A DNA stretch of 64,000 bases from Micromonospora terminaliae (GTDB taxonomy: Bacteria > Actinomycetota > Actinomycetes > Mycobacteriales > Micromonosporaceae): positions 6,280,001 to 6,344,000 of the forward strand of contig NZ_CP045309.1 in assembly GCF_009671205.1 (NCBI RefSeq), written 5' to 3'. Of this stretch, positions 8,447-17,635 are shown piece by piece. The notes below the pieces were generated by a model. The model worked only from the letters and a program-made list of their open reading frames with translations. It ran no database searches and was not told the DNA's origin. The position numbers and the translations under genes were made by a program. How positions within the stretch are numbered: the first letter of the stretch is position 1; the number at the start of each line of letters is the position of its first letter.

Positions 8447-10000
8447 CTGAGACTCGAACTGCGCGGCATCACCAAGCGGTTCGGTGATCTGGTCGCCAAC
8501 GACCACATCGACCTGACGGTGGAGCCTGGAGAGATCCACGCCCTGCTCGGCGAGAACGGCGCCGGCAAGTCGACCCTCATGAACGTGCTCTACGGGCTCT
8601 ACCAGCCCGACGAGGGCGAGATCCTGGTCGACGGCAAGCCGCTGAAGCTGAAGGGTCCGTCGGACGCGATCGCCGCCGGGATCGGCATGGTGCACCAGCA
8701 CTTCATGCTGGTGCCGGTCTTCACCGTGGCCGAGAACGTCATGCTCGGGGCGGAACAGACCAGAGGCGCCTTCACCGGCTTCCTCGACCGCCGGCGCGCC
8801 CGGCGCGAGGTCGCCGAGGTGTCCGAGCGGTACAACCTCCGGGTCGACCCGGACGCGGTGATCGAGGACCTGCCGGTCGGCATCCAGCAGCGGGTGGAGA
8901 TCGTCAAGGCCCTCACCCGCGACGTCGACCTGCTCATCCTCGACGAGCCGACCGCCGTGCTGACCCCGCAGGAGACCGAGGAACTGCTCACGGTCATGCG
9001 GTCGCTCAAGGAGGCCGGCAAGTCGATCGTGTTCATCACCCACAAGCTGGGTGAGGTCAAGGCGATCGCCGACCGGATCACGGTGATCCGGCGCGGGAAG
9101 ACGGTGGGCACCGCCGAGCCGAGCGCCAGCCGCGACGAGCTGGCCGCGCTCATGGTGGGCCGCAGCGTCCGGCTGACCGTGGACAAGAAGCCGGCCCAGC
9201 CGGGCAAGCCGATCCTCGAGGTCGCCGGCCTGGTCGTCGACGACGACCGGCAGGTACGCGCGGTCGACGGCGTCGACCTGACCGTGCGCGCCGGTGAGGT
9301 GCTCGGCATCGCCGGTGTGCAGGGCAACGGGCAGACCGAGCTGATCGAGGCGATCATGGGCCTGCGCCCGGTGCTCGCCGGCTCGATCACCCTGGACGGC
9401 GAGGCCGTGCACGGCTGGTCGACCAAGAAGGTCCTCCGCGCGGGCGTCGGGTACGTCCCGGAGGACCGCAGCGTCGACGGCCTGGTCAAGGAGTTCTCCG
9501 TCGCCGAGAACCTGGTGCTGGACATCTACGACCGGCCACCCTTCGGCAAGGGCCTCTCGCTCAAGCCGGACGCCATCGCGAAGTCGGCGAAGGAGCGGAT
9601 CGAGCAGTTCGACGTCCGTACCTCCTCGGCCGACGCGGCGGTCGGCACCCTCTCCGGCGGCAACCAGCAGAAGGTGATCGTGGCGCGGGAGCTGTCCCGG
9701 CCGCTGAAGCTCTTCATCGCCGCCCAGCCCACCCGGGGCGTGGACGTCGGCTCGATCGAGTTCATCCACAGCCGGGTCATCCGCGAGCGGGACATCGGCA
9801 CCGCCGTCATGGTGGTCTCCAGCGAGCTGGACGAGGTCATCGGCCTGGCCGACCGGGTCGCGGTCATGTACCGCGGCCGCATCATCGGCATCGTCGGCCC
9901 GGACACCCCGCGCGAGGAGATCGGCCTGCTGATGGCCGGCATCACGCCGGACACCGCCACCACGACCGCTGACGGCTCTGGCAACGAGGACGAGGCATGA
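8447..10000 (+). CDS. Nucleoside ABC transporter ATP-binding protein (tandem ATPase), apparent CTG start
   Basis: Double-ATPase subunit (517 residues) like RbsA/NupA. First domain: Walker [11 protein letters not shown]-loop [15 protein letters not shown], Walker [14 protein letters not shown]. Second domain: degenerate Walker [10 protein letters not shown], signature LSGGNQQKV, and Ala-Gln in place of the usual Walker B Asp-Glu ([11 protein letters not shown]), a known pattern in this family. The only in-frame ATG/GTG/TTG start is GTG 8519, which would delete the first beta strands ([13 protein letters not shown]). CTG 8447 sits five bases after AGGAGG (8436-8441) and restores them. The end overlaps the next gene by ATGA. 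Confidence 0.88.
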   Translation: MRLELRGITKRFGDLVANDHIDLTVEPGEIHALLGENGAGKSTLMNVLYGLYQPDEGEILVDGKPLKLKGPSDAIAAGIGMVHQHFMLVPVFTVAENVMLGAEQTRGAFTGFLDRRRARREVAEVSERYNLRVDPDAVIEDLPVGIQQRVEIVKALTRDVDLLILDEPTAVLTPQETEELLTVMRSLKEAGKSIVFITHKLGEVKAIADRITVIRRGKTVGTAEPSASRDELAALMVGRSVRLTVDKKPAQPGKPILEVAGLVVDDDRQVRAVDGVDLTVRAGEVLGIAGVQGNGQTELIEAIMGLRPVLAGSITLDGEAVHGWSTKKVLRAGVGYVPEDRSVDGLVKEFSVAENLVLDIYDRPPFGKGLSLKPDAIAKSAKERIEQFDVRTSSADAAVGTLSGGNQQKVIVARELSRPLKLFIAAQPTRGVDVGSIEFIHSRVIRERDIGTAVMVVSSELDEVIGLADRVAVMYRGRIIGIVGPDTPREEIGLLMAGITPDTATTTADGSGNEDEA

Positions 10001-11349
10001 CCAACCCGAACCCGGTGTCGGGCTCCCCGGACAAGGAGCCGGCGACCGAGGCGCAGGAGGCGCGGAGCGAGGCCCGGGCGACATCGTCCGCGCCCGCCGG
10101 CGACACCGAGCGCGCGGTGCCCGCCACCGCGCCGAAGCAGACCGAGGAGCCCCGTCCCACGCTGGGCCAGCTCTTCCTGCACAACCTCTGGGCGGCCAAC
10201 ACGGTCACCGTGACCGTGCTCGCGGTGCTGCTCGCCATGCTGGTCGGCGCGGTGCTGATCATCGTCTCCGACCCGGAGGTGCTGGCCACCTACGGCTACA
10301 TCACCGCCCGCCCGGCGGACGCGCTCAACAGCAGCTGGTCCGTGGTCAGCGAGGCGTACGCCAACCTGTTCAAGGGCGCGATCTTCGACCCGGACGCGGT
10401 CGGCTTCACCGCCGCGATGGGCCCGATCTCGGAGACGCTCACCTACACGGCGCCACTGGTCTTCACCGGCCTGGCGGTCGCGCTCGCCTTCCGCGGCGGC
10501 CTGTTCAACATCGGCGCCCAGGGCCAGGCCACCATCGGTGTCATCCTGTCCGCCGTGGCCGGCTTCGCGCTGCCGCTGCCGCCCGGGGTGCACCTGCTCG
10601 TCGCGCTGATCGCCGGCGCGCTCGGCGGCGCGCTCTGGGGCTTCATCCCGGGCATCCTCAAGGCGCGCACCGGCGCCCACGAGGTGATCAACACGATCAT
10701 GCTCAACTACGTGGCGGTCTACTTCCTGTCCTGGATCATCATCCAGAGCGGGGTGCAGAACCCGAACCGGTCGGACGCGATCAGCAAGCCGGTCGAGTCC
10801 TCCGCCCAGCTGCCCCGGCTGCTCGGCGCCGACCTGCGGGTGCACGCCGGCATCCTGGTCGCGGTGCTGGCCACCTGGTTCATCGCCTGGCTGCTGAACC
10901 GCTCGACGCTCGGCTTCGAGCTGCGGGCGGTCGGCGAGAATCCCGACGCCGCCCGGACCGCCGGCATCAGCGTGACCAAGACGTACGTGCTGGTCATGGT
11001 GATCTCGGGTCTGCTGGCCGGCCTCGGCGGATCGAACATGGTGCTCGGCTCGACCGCGAACGCGCTGACCCCGCTGGTGATCGCGCAGATCGGCTTCGAC
11101 GGCATCCTGGTCGCCCTGCTCGGCCGGGTGAAGCCGTGGGGCGTGCTGCTGGCCGCGCTGCTGTTCGGCGCGCTCCAGGCCGGCGGCAACCGGATGCAGT
11201 CCTACTCCGGTATCTCGCTGGAGCTGGTCACCGTGCTCCAGGCGCTCATCGTCATCTTCATCGCCGCGCCGGCCATGGTGAAGGCGATCTTCCAGCTCCG
11301 GGCGGCCCGCGCGGCCCGGCTCCAGACGAGCCTCGCGAAGGGCTGGTGA
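9997..11349 (+). CDS. Nucleoside ABC transporter permease, first subunit
   Basis: 450-residue permease of the BPD_transp_2 (LIV-H/RbsC-like) class. About 60 N-terminal residues are polar and low complexity, followed by eight to ten membrane spans. Motifs include [15 protein letters not shown] and the cytoplasmic loop [14 protein letters not shown] that contacts the ATPase. ATG overlaps the ATPase stop as ATGA. Paired with the next gene it forms a heterodimeric permease, as in BmpA-NupABC and RnsABCD importers. Confidence 0.87.
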   Translation: MTNPNPVSGSPDKEPATEAQEARSEARATSSAPAGDTERAVPATAPKQTEEPRPTLGQLFLHNLWAANTVTVTVLAVLLAMLVGAVLIIVSDPEVLATYGYITARPADALNSSWSVVSEAYANLFKGAIFDPDAVGFTAAMGPISETLTYTAPLVFTGLAVALAFRGGLFNIGAQGQATIGVILSAVAGFALPLPPGVHLLVALIAGALGGALWGFIPGILKARTGAHEVINTIMLNYVAVYFLSWIIIQSGVQNPNRSDAISKPVESSAQLPRLLGADLRVHAGILVAVLATWFIAWLLNRSTLGFELRAVGENPDAARTAGISVTKTYVLVMVISGLLAGLGGSNMVLGSTANALTPLVIAQIGFDGILVALLGRVKPWGVLLAALLFGALQAGGNRMQSYSGISLELVTVLQALIVIFIAAPAMVKAIFQLRAARAARLQTSLAKGW

Positions 11350-11351
11350 GC

Positions 11352-12632
11352 ATGTCCACCACCGCTGTCCCCGAGGTCGCCGTGACCGCGGTCGACGAGG
11401 GCTTCTGGACGCGCGTCCGCAAGACCGGCGCCGTCCTGCTGGGCCTGGGCGTGCTCGCCACGGTGCTGTTCGGCGCGCTGGCCACCGGCCAGCAGGCCCG
11501 CTTCACGCTCAGCGAGACCGAGGGCGGCGCCGCCCTCGAGATCAACGGCACGGTCGGCGCCATCCTGTTCGGGATCATCGCCGCCGCGGCCGGTGCGGCC
11601 CTGCTCGCCGGGGTGCCGAAGCGCTGGTTCACGCTGGTGCTCGGCGTCGGGCTGGTCGCCTTCGTGCTCAGCTTCCTGTGCTGGCAGGTCTCCGCGGCCC
11701 CCGAGGGCCGCAACTTCATGCCGCTGGTCAACATCGTCCGGGGCACGTTCATCCTGGCCCTGCCGCTGATCTTCGGCGCGCTGGCCGGCGTGCTGTGCGA
11801 GCGCTCCGGCGTGGTGAACGTGGCCATCGAGGGTCAGCTGCTGATGGGCGCGTTCTCCGGGGCGCTGTTCGGCAGCATCTCCGGCAGCGTCTGGGTGGGC
11901 CTGGTCGCCGCCGCGATCGGCGGCGCGCTGATCTCGCTGCTGCTGGCCGTCTTCGCCATCCGCTACCTGGTCGACCAGGTCGTCATGGGCATCGTGCTCA
12001 ACCTGCTGGCGGTCGGCGTGACCGGCTTCCTCTACGAGCGGCTCATGCAGACCGACGCGACGAAGTACAACAGCGCGCCGCGGTTCAGCAACTGGGAGAT
12101 CCCGCTGCTCAAGGACATCCCGCTGATCGGCCCGGCGCTGTTCCGGGGCAACATCTTCCTCTACGTCGGCCTGCTGCTGGTGCTGGTCGTCCACATCGCG
12201 CTGTTCCGTACCCGGTGGGGCCTGCGGACCCGGTCGGTGGGCGAGCACCCGACGGCCGCCGACACGCTCGGCGTGAAGGTGCTGCGCCTGCGCTACCGCA
12301 ACGTGATCATGGCCGGGCTGGTGGCCGGCGTGGGTGGCGCCTCGTACACCCTGGCGCTCTACTCGTTCACCAAGAACATGATCGGCGGTAAGGGCTTCAT
12401 CGCCCTGGCCGCGCTGATCTTCGGCCGGTGGAGCCCGACCGGCGCGCTGCTCGCCGCGCTCTTCTTCGGGTTCGCCGACCAGCTCGCCACCTACCTGGGT
12501 GCGATCGGCAGCAGCATTCCGAGCCAGTTCCTGGCCATGCTGCCCTACCTGGCGACGATCCTGGCGGTGGCCGGGCTGGTCGGCAAGGTCCGGGCGCCGG
12601 CCGCCGACGGAAAGCCGTATATCAAGGGCTGA
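11352..12632 (+). CDS. Nucleoside ABC transporter permease, second subunit
   Basis: 426 residues. Same BPD_transp_2 fold as its neighbour, with CERSGVVNVAIEGQLLMGA and the coupling loop GEHPTAADTLGVKV. ATG 11352 is chosen; GTG 11346, overlapping the upstream stop as GTGA, is in frame two codons earlier and equally possible. A strong terminator starts 17 bp after the stop, so the transporter operon probably ends here. Confidence 0.87.
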   Translation: MSTTAVPEVAVTAVDEGFWTRVRKTGAVLLGLGVLATVLFGALATGQQARFTLSETEGGAALEINGTVGAILFGIIAAAAGAALLAGVPKRWFTLVLGVGLVAFVLSFLCWQVSAAPEGRNFMPLVNIVRGTFILALPLIFGALAGVLCERSGVVNVAIEGQLLMGAFSGALFGSISGSVWVGLVAAAIGGALISLLLAVFAIRYLVDQVVMGIVLNLLAVGVTGFLYERLMQTDATKYNSAPRFSNWEIPLLKDIPLIGPALFRGNIFLYVGLLLVLVVHIALFRTRWGLRTRSVGEHPTAADTLGVKVLRLRYRNVIMAGLVAGVGGASYTLALYSFTKNMIGGKGFIALAALIFGRWSPTGALLAALFFGFADQLATYLGAIGSSIPSQFLAMLPYLATILAVAGLVGKVRAPAADGKPYIKG

Positions 12633-12648
12633 CCGCCCGCGACGCAGC

Positions 12649-12677
12649 GTGCCCGGCGGGGAGACCCCGCCGGGCAC
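12649..12677 (+). terminator. Strong hairpin terminator after the nucleoside transporter operon
   Basis: GTGCCCGGCGGGG (12649-12661) pairs perfectly with CCCCGCCGGGCAC (12665-12677) across a three-base loop. There is no U-run, which is common for actinobacterial terminators. It separates the transporter genes from cdd. Confidence 0.75.
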
Positions 12678-12736
12678 CGTCGTCTCCGGCCGCCACCGCG
12701 ACCGATCAGCGTGAATTGGGCAGAATGGGAGTCGTG

Positions 12737-13444
12737 ATGGAGATCGACTGGGAGCGGCTGCGGGCCGCCGCCACCGAGGTCATGCGGCACGCGTACGTGC
12801 CCTACTCGAAGTTTCCCGTCGGGGCGGCCGCCCTGGTCGACGACGGCCGGGTGGTGGTCGGCTGCAACGTGGAGAACGCGGCGTACGGCGTGGTGCTCTG
12901 CGCCGAGTGCGGCGTGGTCTCCTCGCTGCACGCCACCGGCGGCGGCCGGATCGTGGCGCTGTCGTGCGTCGACGCCACCGGCGAGCCGCTGATGCCGTGC
13001 GGCCGGTGCCGGCAGCTGCTGTGGGAGAACGGCGGCCCGGAGTGCCTCATCGAGGCGAAGGGCGGCACGCTGCGGATGGCGGAGCTGCTGCCGCACGCCT
13101 TCGGCGTGGAGGACCTGGAGGCGGTGACCGGCGAGACGCCGGTGCCGGTGGTCCCGGAGCGGCTGGCCGCCTGGCGGGGGCGGGGCACGGTCTTCGTGCA
13201 CCCGGACCTCTCCGCCGGGCAGCAGGTCTGGACGGCCTACTGGGAGCGGTCGGCCGGGGACAGCGAGGGCGCCGAGACCGGCGTGCTGGAGGAGGGCCCG
13301 ACCTGGGACGACCCGGCGGAGGCGATCACCTGGGGACTGGCCCGGACACCGCGCGTCGTCGTGGTCGACGCGTCGGGCACCATCTTCTGGGCCGGCGAGG
13401 GCGAGCCGCCCCTGGAGATCCCGATCCGCTGGTCCGGCGCCTGA
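12737..13444 (+). CDS. cdd: Cytidine deaminase with a C-terminal extension
   Basis: Converts cytidine and deoxycytidine to uridine forms. The N-terminal 130 residues are a standard zinc-dependent Cdd: YSKFPVGAA, NVENAAYG, zinc site CAECG with catalytic Glu, and PCGRCRQLL. The protein then continues for about 100 residues not present in typical 130-residue Cdd proteins, ending with GPTWDDPAEAITWGLART and VVVDASGTIFWAGEGE. Start: GGGAG precedes ATG 12737; ATG 12725 and GTG 12734 are alternatives in frame. deoA follows after 51 bp, consistent with a pyrimidine salvage operon. Confidence 0.9.
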   Translation: MEIDWERLRAAATEVMRHAYVPYSKFPVGAAALVDDGRVVVGCNVENAAYGVVLCAECGVVSSLHATGGGRIVALSCVDATGEPLMPCGRCRQLLWENGGPECLIEAKGGTLRMAELLPHAFGVEDLEAVTGETPVPVVPERLAAWRGRGTVFVHPDLSAGQQVWTAYWERSAGDSEGAETGVLEEGPTWDDPAEAITWGLARTPRVVVVDASGTIFWAGEGEPPLEIPIRWSGA

Positions 13445-13495
13445 GTTCCGCGACGCCCGCGGTCCGGTTCCCCGAGAACGAGGAAAGATCATCTG

Positions 13496-14776
13496 ATGAG
13501 TGCATTCACGGCGGTTGACGTCATCCGGGCCAAGCGGGACGGGGGCGTGCTGAGCGACGGCCAGATCGACTGGGTGGTCGACGCGTACACCAAGGGTCTG
13601 GTGGCCGACGAGCAGATGTCGGCGCTGGCCATGGCGATCCTGCTGCGCGGCATGACCGCGCCGGAGATCGCCCGGTGGACCGCCGCGATGATCGCCAGCG
13701 GCGAGCGGCTGGACCTGTCGCCGGTGGACCGGCCGACCGTGGACAAGCACTCCACCGGCGGCGTGGGCGACAAGATCACCCTGCCGCTGACCCCGCTGGT
13801 CGCGGCCTGCGGCGCGGCCGTGCCGCAGCTCAGCGGCCGGGGCCTCGGCCACACCGGCGGCACCCTGGACAAGCTGGAGTCGATCCCCGGCTGGCGGGCC
13901 GCGCTGAGCAACGACGAGTTCATCGCCCAGCTGCGCGATGTGGGCGCGGTGATCTGCGCGGCCGGCGAGGGGCTGGCCCCGGCCGACCGCAAGCTGTACG
14001 CCCTGCGCGACGTCACCGGCACCGTCGAGGCCATCCCGCTGATCGCCAGCTCGATCATGAGCAAGAAGATCGCCGAGGGGACCGGCGCCCTGGTGCTCGA
14101 CGTGAAGGTCGGCTCCGGCGCCTTCATGAAGAACGCCGACGACGCCCGCGAGCTGGCCCGGACCATGGTGGAGCTGGGCGGGGCGCACGGGGTGCGCACG
14201 GTCGCCCTGCTCACCGACATGTCCACCCCGCTCGGGCTGGCCATCGGCAACGCGGTCGAGGTGACCGAGTCGGTCGAGGTGCTGGCGGGTGGCGGCCCGG
14301 CCGACGTGGTCGAGCTGACCCTGGCGCTGGCCCGGGAGATGCTGGCCGCGGCCGGCCTGCCCGACGCCGACCCCGAGGCGGCGCTGCGGGACGGGCGTGC
14401 CATGGACGCCTGGCGCGAGATGATCCGGGCCCAGGGCGGCGATCCGGACGCCCCGATGCCGGCGGCCCGCGAGGTCGAGGTGGTCACGGCGACCGAGGAC
14501 GGCTACGTGGCCGGGATCGACGCGTACGCCATGGGCGTGGCCGCCTGGCGGCTCGGCGCCGGCCGGGCCCGCAAGGAGGACCCGGTCAGCATCCCGGCCG
14601 GTGTGGTGCTGCACAAGCGCCCCGGCGACCCGGTACGCACCGGCGAGCCCCTGTACGAGCTGCGCGCCGATCACGCGGAGCGGATCCCGGCCGCGCTGGC
14701 CGAGGCGGAGCGCGCGGTCCGGATCGCACCGGAGGCTCCCGCCGCGACCCCGCTGGTGATCGAGCGGATCGGCTGA
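13496..14776 (+). CDS. deoA: Thymidine / pyrimidine nucleoside phosphorylase
   Basis: 426 residues. Cleaves thymidine, deoxyuridine or uridine with phosphate to base and (deoxy)ribose-1-phosphate. The family signature SGRGLGHTGGTLDKLESI and the phosphate-binding KHSTGGVGDK are intact, as are the alpha-helical N-terminal domain and the C-terminal PYNP domain (ARKEDPVSIPAGV). GAGGAAAG lies upstream of ATG 13496. It acts directly after Cdd; the transporter just upstream supplies substrate. Confidence 0.95.
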   Translation: MSAFTAVDVIRAKRDGGVLSDGQIDWVVDAYTKGLVADEQMSALAMAILLRGMTAPEIARWTAAMIASGERLDLSPVDRPTVDKHSTGGVGDKITLPLTPLVAACGAAVPQLSGRGLGHTGGTLDKLESIPGWRAALSNDEFIAQLRDVGAVICAAGEGLAPADRKLYALRDVTGTVEAIPLIASSIMSKKIAEGTGALVLDVKVGSGAFMKNADDARELARTMVELGGAHGVRTVALLTDMSTPLGLAIGNAVEVTESVEVLAGGGPADVVELTLALAREMLAAAGLPDADPEAALRDGRAMDAWREMIRAQGGDPDAPMPAAREVEVVTATEDGYVAGIDAYAMGVAAWRLGAGRARKEDPVSIPAGVVLHKRPGDPVRTGEPLYELRADHAERIPAALAEAERAVRIAPEAPAATPLVIERIG

Positions 14777-14878
14777 TCTTTTCCGGTCATGGTGCGTTGC
14801 CGACCGAGCCGCTATTCTCGCAGGCCAAGGGGGGACCGACCGGCGATGAGCCGTTGTGAGCAGACAGGGACCTGAGCC

Positions 14879-15559
14879 GTGCGCGTACCCGCCCCCGATC
14901 CCCGGGCCGTTCGTGAGGCGAGCCTCGACGAGCTGTCGCGGCTGGGCCTCCCGCTGCCGCCCCCGCAGTTTCCGCTGGTCTGGGAGCCGGGGGACGAGAT
15001 CGAGCTGCGTTCGACCCCGGAGATCGAGGCCCGCATCGCGGTGCTGCACGTGATCCTGGCCCGCTGCTTCGGGATGCCCGCGCAGGCGGCCATGAGCTGG
15101 CTGCTGGAGTCGCACCTGGTCGAGATGGTGACCCCGCCGGAGTGGCAGTTCGTGATGGGCGGCAAGGGCGACCACCGGTCGTTCGTGCTGCACCACGACG
15201 CGCTGTTCTCCCTGGCCTGGGTGCTCGGGCTGGCCAAGGAGCTGGACCCGACGGTGCCGGTGGACGAGCGGCTCGTCGAGCGGATGCCGAACCTGGTGGC
15301 CGGGGAGACCTTCGGCCAGTGGCGGGCCCGGATCCTGGCCGCACCGCAGCACCCGGCCGACGCGGCCGCCCTGCTCGACCTGCACTACTGCCTGGACTGG
15401 GCGTACCTGGAGGTGGAGGAGGCCGGCCTGGCGCTGCCGGGGCTGGTGGACGCGAACGCCATCGGACAGCGCCGGTGGGCGCTGGAGTGGGCGGTGGTGC
15501 TGCGCGGGCCGTACCACGACGAGCCGCCGGGCTGGGAAGAGGTCGACCTGTCGACCTGA
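14879..15559 (+). CDS. DUF4272 domain-containing protein
   Basis: 226 residues from GTG 14879. Soluble, no signal peptide. The pattern (N-terminal SLDELSRLGLPLPPP, STPEIEARIAVLHVILARCFG, central LAWVLGLAKELDPTVPVDE, and a DLHYCLDWAY helix towards the C-terminus) fits the DUF4272 family, whose function is unknown. It is convergent with the methyltransferase gene, with stops one base apart. The link to DUF4272 is from memory of the family pattern. Confidence 0.65.
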   Translation: MRVPAPDPRAVREASLDELSRLGLPLPPPQFPLVWEPGDEIELRSTPEIEARIAVLHVILARCFGMPAQAAMSWLLESHLVEMVTPPEWQFVMGGKGDHRSFVLHHDALFSLAWVLGLAKELDPTVPVDERLVERMPNLVAGETFGQWRARILAAPQHPADAAALLDLHYCLDWAYLEVEEAGLALPGLVDANAIGQRRWALEWAVVLRGPYHDEPPGWEEVDLST

Positions 15560-15560
15560 G

Positions 15561-16472
15561 TCAGCGCGGCCGGTGCACGGCGAGCCGGATGGCGAGCGTC
15601 ACCGGCACGGGTTCGGGCAGCGCGGTGATCTGCTCGGCGAGCCGGGCCGGGTCGGCGTGCCAGGCGCTCGGGCCCATCCCGACCAGGGTGGCGACCTCGG
15701 TGCGGCCGAGCTCCAGCCGGGCCCGGTGCTCGGTGGCCGACTCCTCGGTGAAGTGCGCGCTCAGGCTGCCGGCGACCCGGTCGGCCTTCGCCGGGTCCAC
15801 CCGGAGCAGGTCGAGCGCGTCGACCAGCTCGGCGAGGTGGTCCGCCGCCGGGGTGACCACCAGCAGCGCGCCCGCCGGGTCGAGCACCCGGTGGAACTCG
15901 GCGCCGTTGCGCGGCGCGAAGACGTTCAGCAGGACGGTGGCGGAGCGGTCGGCCAGGGGCAGCCGCTGCCAGGTGTCGGCCAGCGCCGCGGCCGCGCGGG
16001 GATGGCTCCGGGCCGCCCGGCGCAGTGCCGGCTTCGCGACGTCGAGGGCCAGGCCGACCGCGTCCGGCAGCGCCGCCAGCACCGCCGCGAGGTACCAGCC
16101 GGTCCCGGCCCCGGCATCCAAAACCAGGGGGTACGGGCCGGCGTCGCCCGGCGGCACGTCGGCGGGGACGAAGCGGGCCGGCGGCCCGACGGCGCGTACC
16201 CGATCGGCCACCCGGACCGCGGCGGCGGCCAGGGCGGCGGCGATCGGCGCATAGTGGCCGGCGGCCAGGAAGTCGGCGCGGGCCGCGACCATCTCGGCGC
16301 TGTCCCCGGTGTGCGGGGCGCGGCCGGCGAGCAGGTTGACGTACCCCTGCCGGGCGACGTCGAAGCTGTGCCGGCGCGGGCAGCGCAGCGCCCGGGCGGT
16401 GCCGGCGGTGGCCTCGGCCAGCGGCTCGCCGCAGACCGGGCAGCGCAGCCGGGCCAGGATGCGGGCGTCCAC
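15561..16472 (-). CDS. rlmA: 23S rRNA (guanine-N1)-methyltransferase, RlmA family
   Basis: 303 residues from GTG 16472. The N-terminus has the RlmA zinc finger: CPVCGEPL, then LRCPRRHSFDVARQGYVNLL. A class I SAM-binding domain follows (motif I LVLDAGAGTGWYLAAV; motif IV-like LLNVFAPRNGAEFHRVL). RlmA enzymes methylate G745 or G748 in helix 35 of 23S rRNA; the G748 type (TlrB) confers macrolide resistance. Which base is modified cannot be told here. It starts two bases after the marR stop, so the two are probably co-transcribed. The open frame continues upstream of the zinc finger, but that part is the other reading of marR. Confidence 0.85.
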   Translation of the reverse strand: MDARILARLRCPVCGEPLAEATAGTARALRCPRRHSFDVARQGYVNLLAGRAPHTGDSAEMVAARADFLAAGHYAPIAAALAAAAVRVADRVRAVGPPARFVPADVPPGDAGPYPLVLDAGAGTGWYLAAVLAALPDAVGLALDVAKPALRRAARSHPRAAAALADTWQRLPLADRSATVLLNVFAPRNGAEFHRVLDPAGALLVVTPAADHLAELVDALDLLRVDPAKADRVAGSLSAHFTEESATEHRARLELGRTEVATLVGMGPSAWHADPARLAEQITALPEPVPVTLAIRLAVHRPR

Positions 16473-16474
16473 GC

Positions 16475-16948
16475 TCAGACCGCCCGGCCCGCGCGGCCGG
16501 ACAGGCGGTCGACCACCCGCTGGGTCAGGGCACCCAGCGCGTCGATCTCCTCCGGGGTCAGCAGGTCGATGAGGTGCCGACGGACCGCGGCGACGTGGCC
16601 CGGGGCGGCGCCCTCGATGGCGGCCCGGCCGGCCGGGGTCAGCACCACGATGGAGCCGCGGCCGTCCGAGGGGTGCTCCTCCCGGCTGACCAGGCCGCGT
16701 TGCTGCATCCGGGCCAGGTGGTGGGACAGGCGGCTGCGGGACCAGAGCATCCGGTCGGCCAGCTCGCTGAGCCGCAGCCGCTGGTCGGGTGTCTCGGACA
16801 GGTCGGAGAGGACGTCGTAGTCCGGCTCGGAGAGGCCGGCGTCCTGCATCAGCTCCCGGGCCAGCTCCAGGTCGAGCAGGCGGCGCATGCGGCGGTAGCC
16901 GCGCCAGGCCCGGTTCTCCCGCTCGTCCAGCCAGCGTGGTGCGTCCAT
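16475..16948 (-). CDS. MarR family transcriptional regulator
   Basis: 157 residues with the MarR winged helix: helices DYDVLSDLSETPDQRLRLSELADRM, recognition helix WSRSRLSHHLARMQQRGLV, and wing REEHPSDGRGSIVVLT. It is divergent from the YczE-type gene, and the 57-bp gap holds two TGACATGTCA palindromes that overlap both predicted promoters, so autoregulation and control of the 17006-18605 genes are likely. The start codon lies six bases after a TAGGCT hexamer, suggesting a leaderless message. Confidence 0.9.
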   Translation of the reverse strand: MDAPRWLDERENRAWRGYRRMRRLLDLELARELMQDAGLSEPDYDVLSDLSETPDQRLRLSELADRMLWSRSRLSHHLARMQQRGLVSREEHPSDGRGSIVVLTPAGRAAIEGAAPGHVAAVRRHLIDLLTPEEIDALGALTQRVVDRLSGRAGRAV

Positions 16949-16969
16949 GTGTCGAGCCTAACGGACTTG

Positions 16970-17012
16970 TTGACATGTCACCAACCCCGGCCTATGGTCG
17001 ATGACATGTCAA
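16970..17012. promoter_or_regulatory. Divergent MarR operator and leaderless promoter pair
   Basis: TTGACATGTCA (16970-16980) and its mirror TGACATGTCAA (17002-17012) frame the region. On the + strand, TTGACA (16970-16975) and TATGGT (16993-16998) have the ideal 17-bp spacing, and ATG 17006 is eight bases after the -10. On the - strand, TAGGCT at 16960-16955 precedes the marR ATG by six bases. Repressor bound to the palindromes would cover the -35 and the start site. Confidence 0.75.
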
Positions 17013-17635
17013 CCACATTGCCGACGCGGCTGGTACGGCTCCTCGCTGGCCTGGCCCTCTTCGGCGCCAGCGTCGCCCTGATGGTCCGTGCGGATCTCGG
17101 CCTGTCCTCCTGGGACGTGCTGCACCAGGGCCTCGCCGCCCGGACCGGTCTGCCACTCGGGTGGGTCGTCAACGGCGTGGCGCTGCTGGTCCTGCTGCTC
17201 TGGTTCCCGCTGCGCCAGCGTCCGGGCGTGGGCACGGTGGCCAACGTCGCGCTGGTCGGCCTGGCGCTCGATGCGGTGCTGGCGGTGCTGCCGCCGCTCT
17301 CCGCGCTTCCCGCCCGGATCGGCCTGCTGCTCCTCGGCGTGCTGCTCAACGGGGTGGCCACCGGCCTCTACCTCGGCGCCCGCCTCGGGCCCGGGCCCCG
17401 GGACGGCCTGATGACCGGCCTCGCCGCGCGCGGCCTGCCCGTCGGGCGCGTCCGCACGGGGATCGAGCTGGCGGTGCTCGCCGTCGGCTGGCTGCTCGGC
17501 GGCACGGTCGGTCCCGGCACCCTGCTCTACGCGCTGGCCATCGGGCCGCTCGCCCAGTTCCTCATCCCCCGACTCGCCGTACCGGCCCCCGGCCGGCCCG
17601 CCCCGACAGGAGTGACCCCGCCATGCCCCGCCTGA
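17006..17635 (+). CDS. YczE/YitT-type integral membrane protein
   Basis: 209 residues with five predicted membrane spans. The family hallmark ADLGLSSWDVLHQGLA occupies about residues 22-37, followed by GARLGPGPRDGLMTGLA. Function of YczE-type proteins is poorly defined. ATG 17006 is favoured over ATG 16994 because the -10 hexamer at 16993-16998 overlaps the latter. It overlaps the FMN reductase gene by 13 bp, so the two form an operon under the MarR operator. Confidence 0.8.
   Translation: MSTTLPTRLVRLLAGLALFGASVALMVRADLGLSSWDVLHQGLAARTGLPLGWVVNGVALLVLLLWFPLRQRPGVGTVANVALVGLALDAVLAVLPPLSALPARIGLLLLGVLLNGVATGLYLGARLGPGPRDGLMTGLAARGLPVGRVRTGIELAVLAVGWLLGGTVGPGTLLYALAIGPLAQFLIPRLAVPAPGRPAPTGVTPPCPA

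Noticed and set aside
12545..15517. 990-codon open frame on the - strand
   Set aside because: Antisense to cdd, deoA and the DUF4272 gene, all of which have intact motifs; its translation is low complexity.
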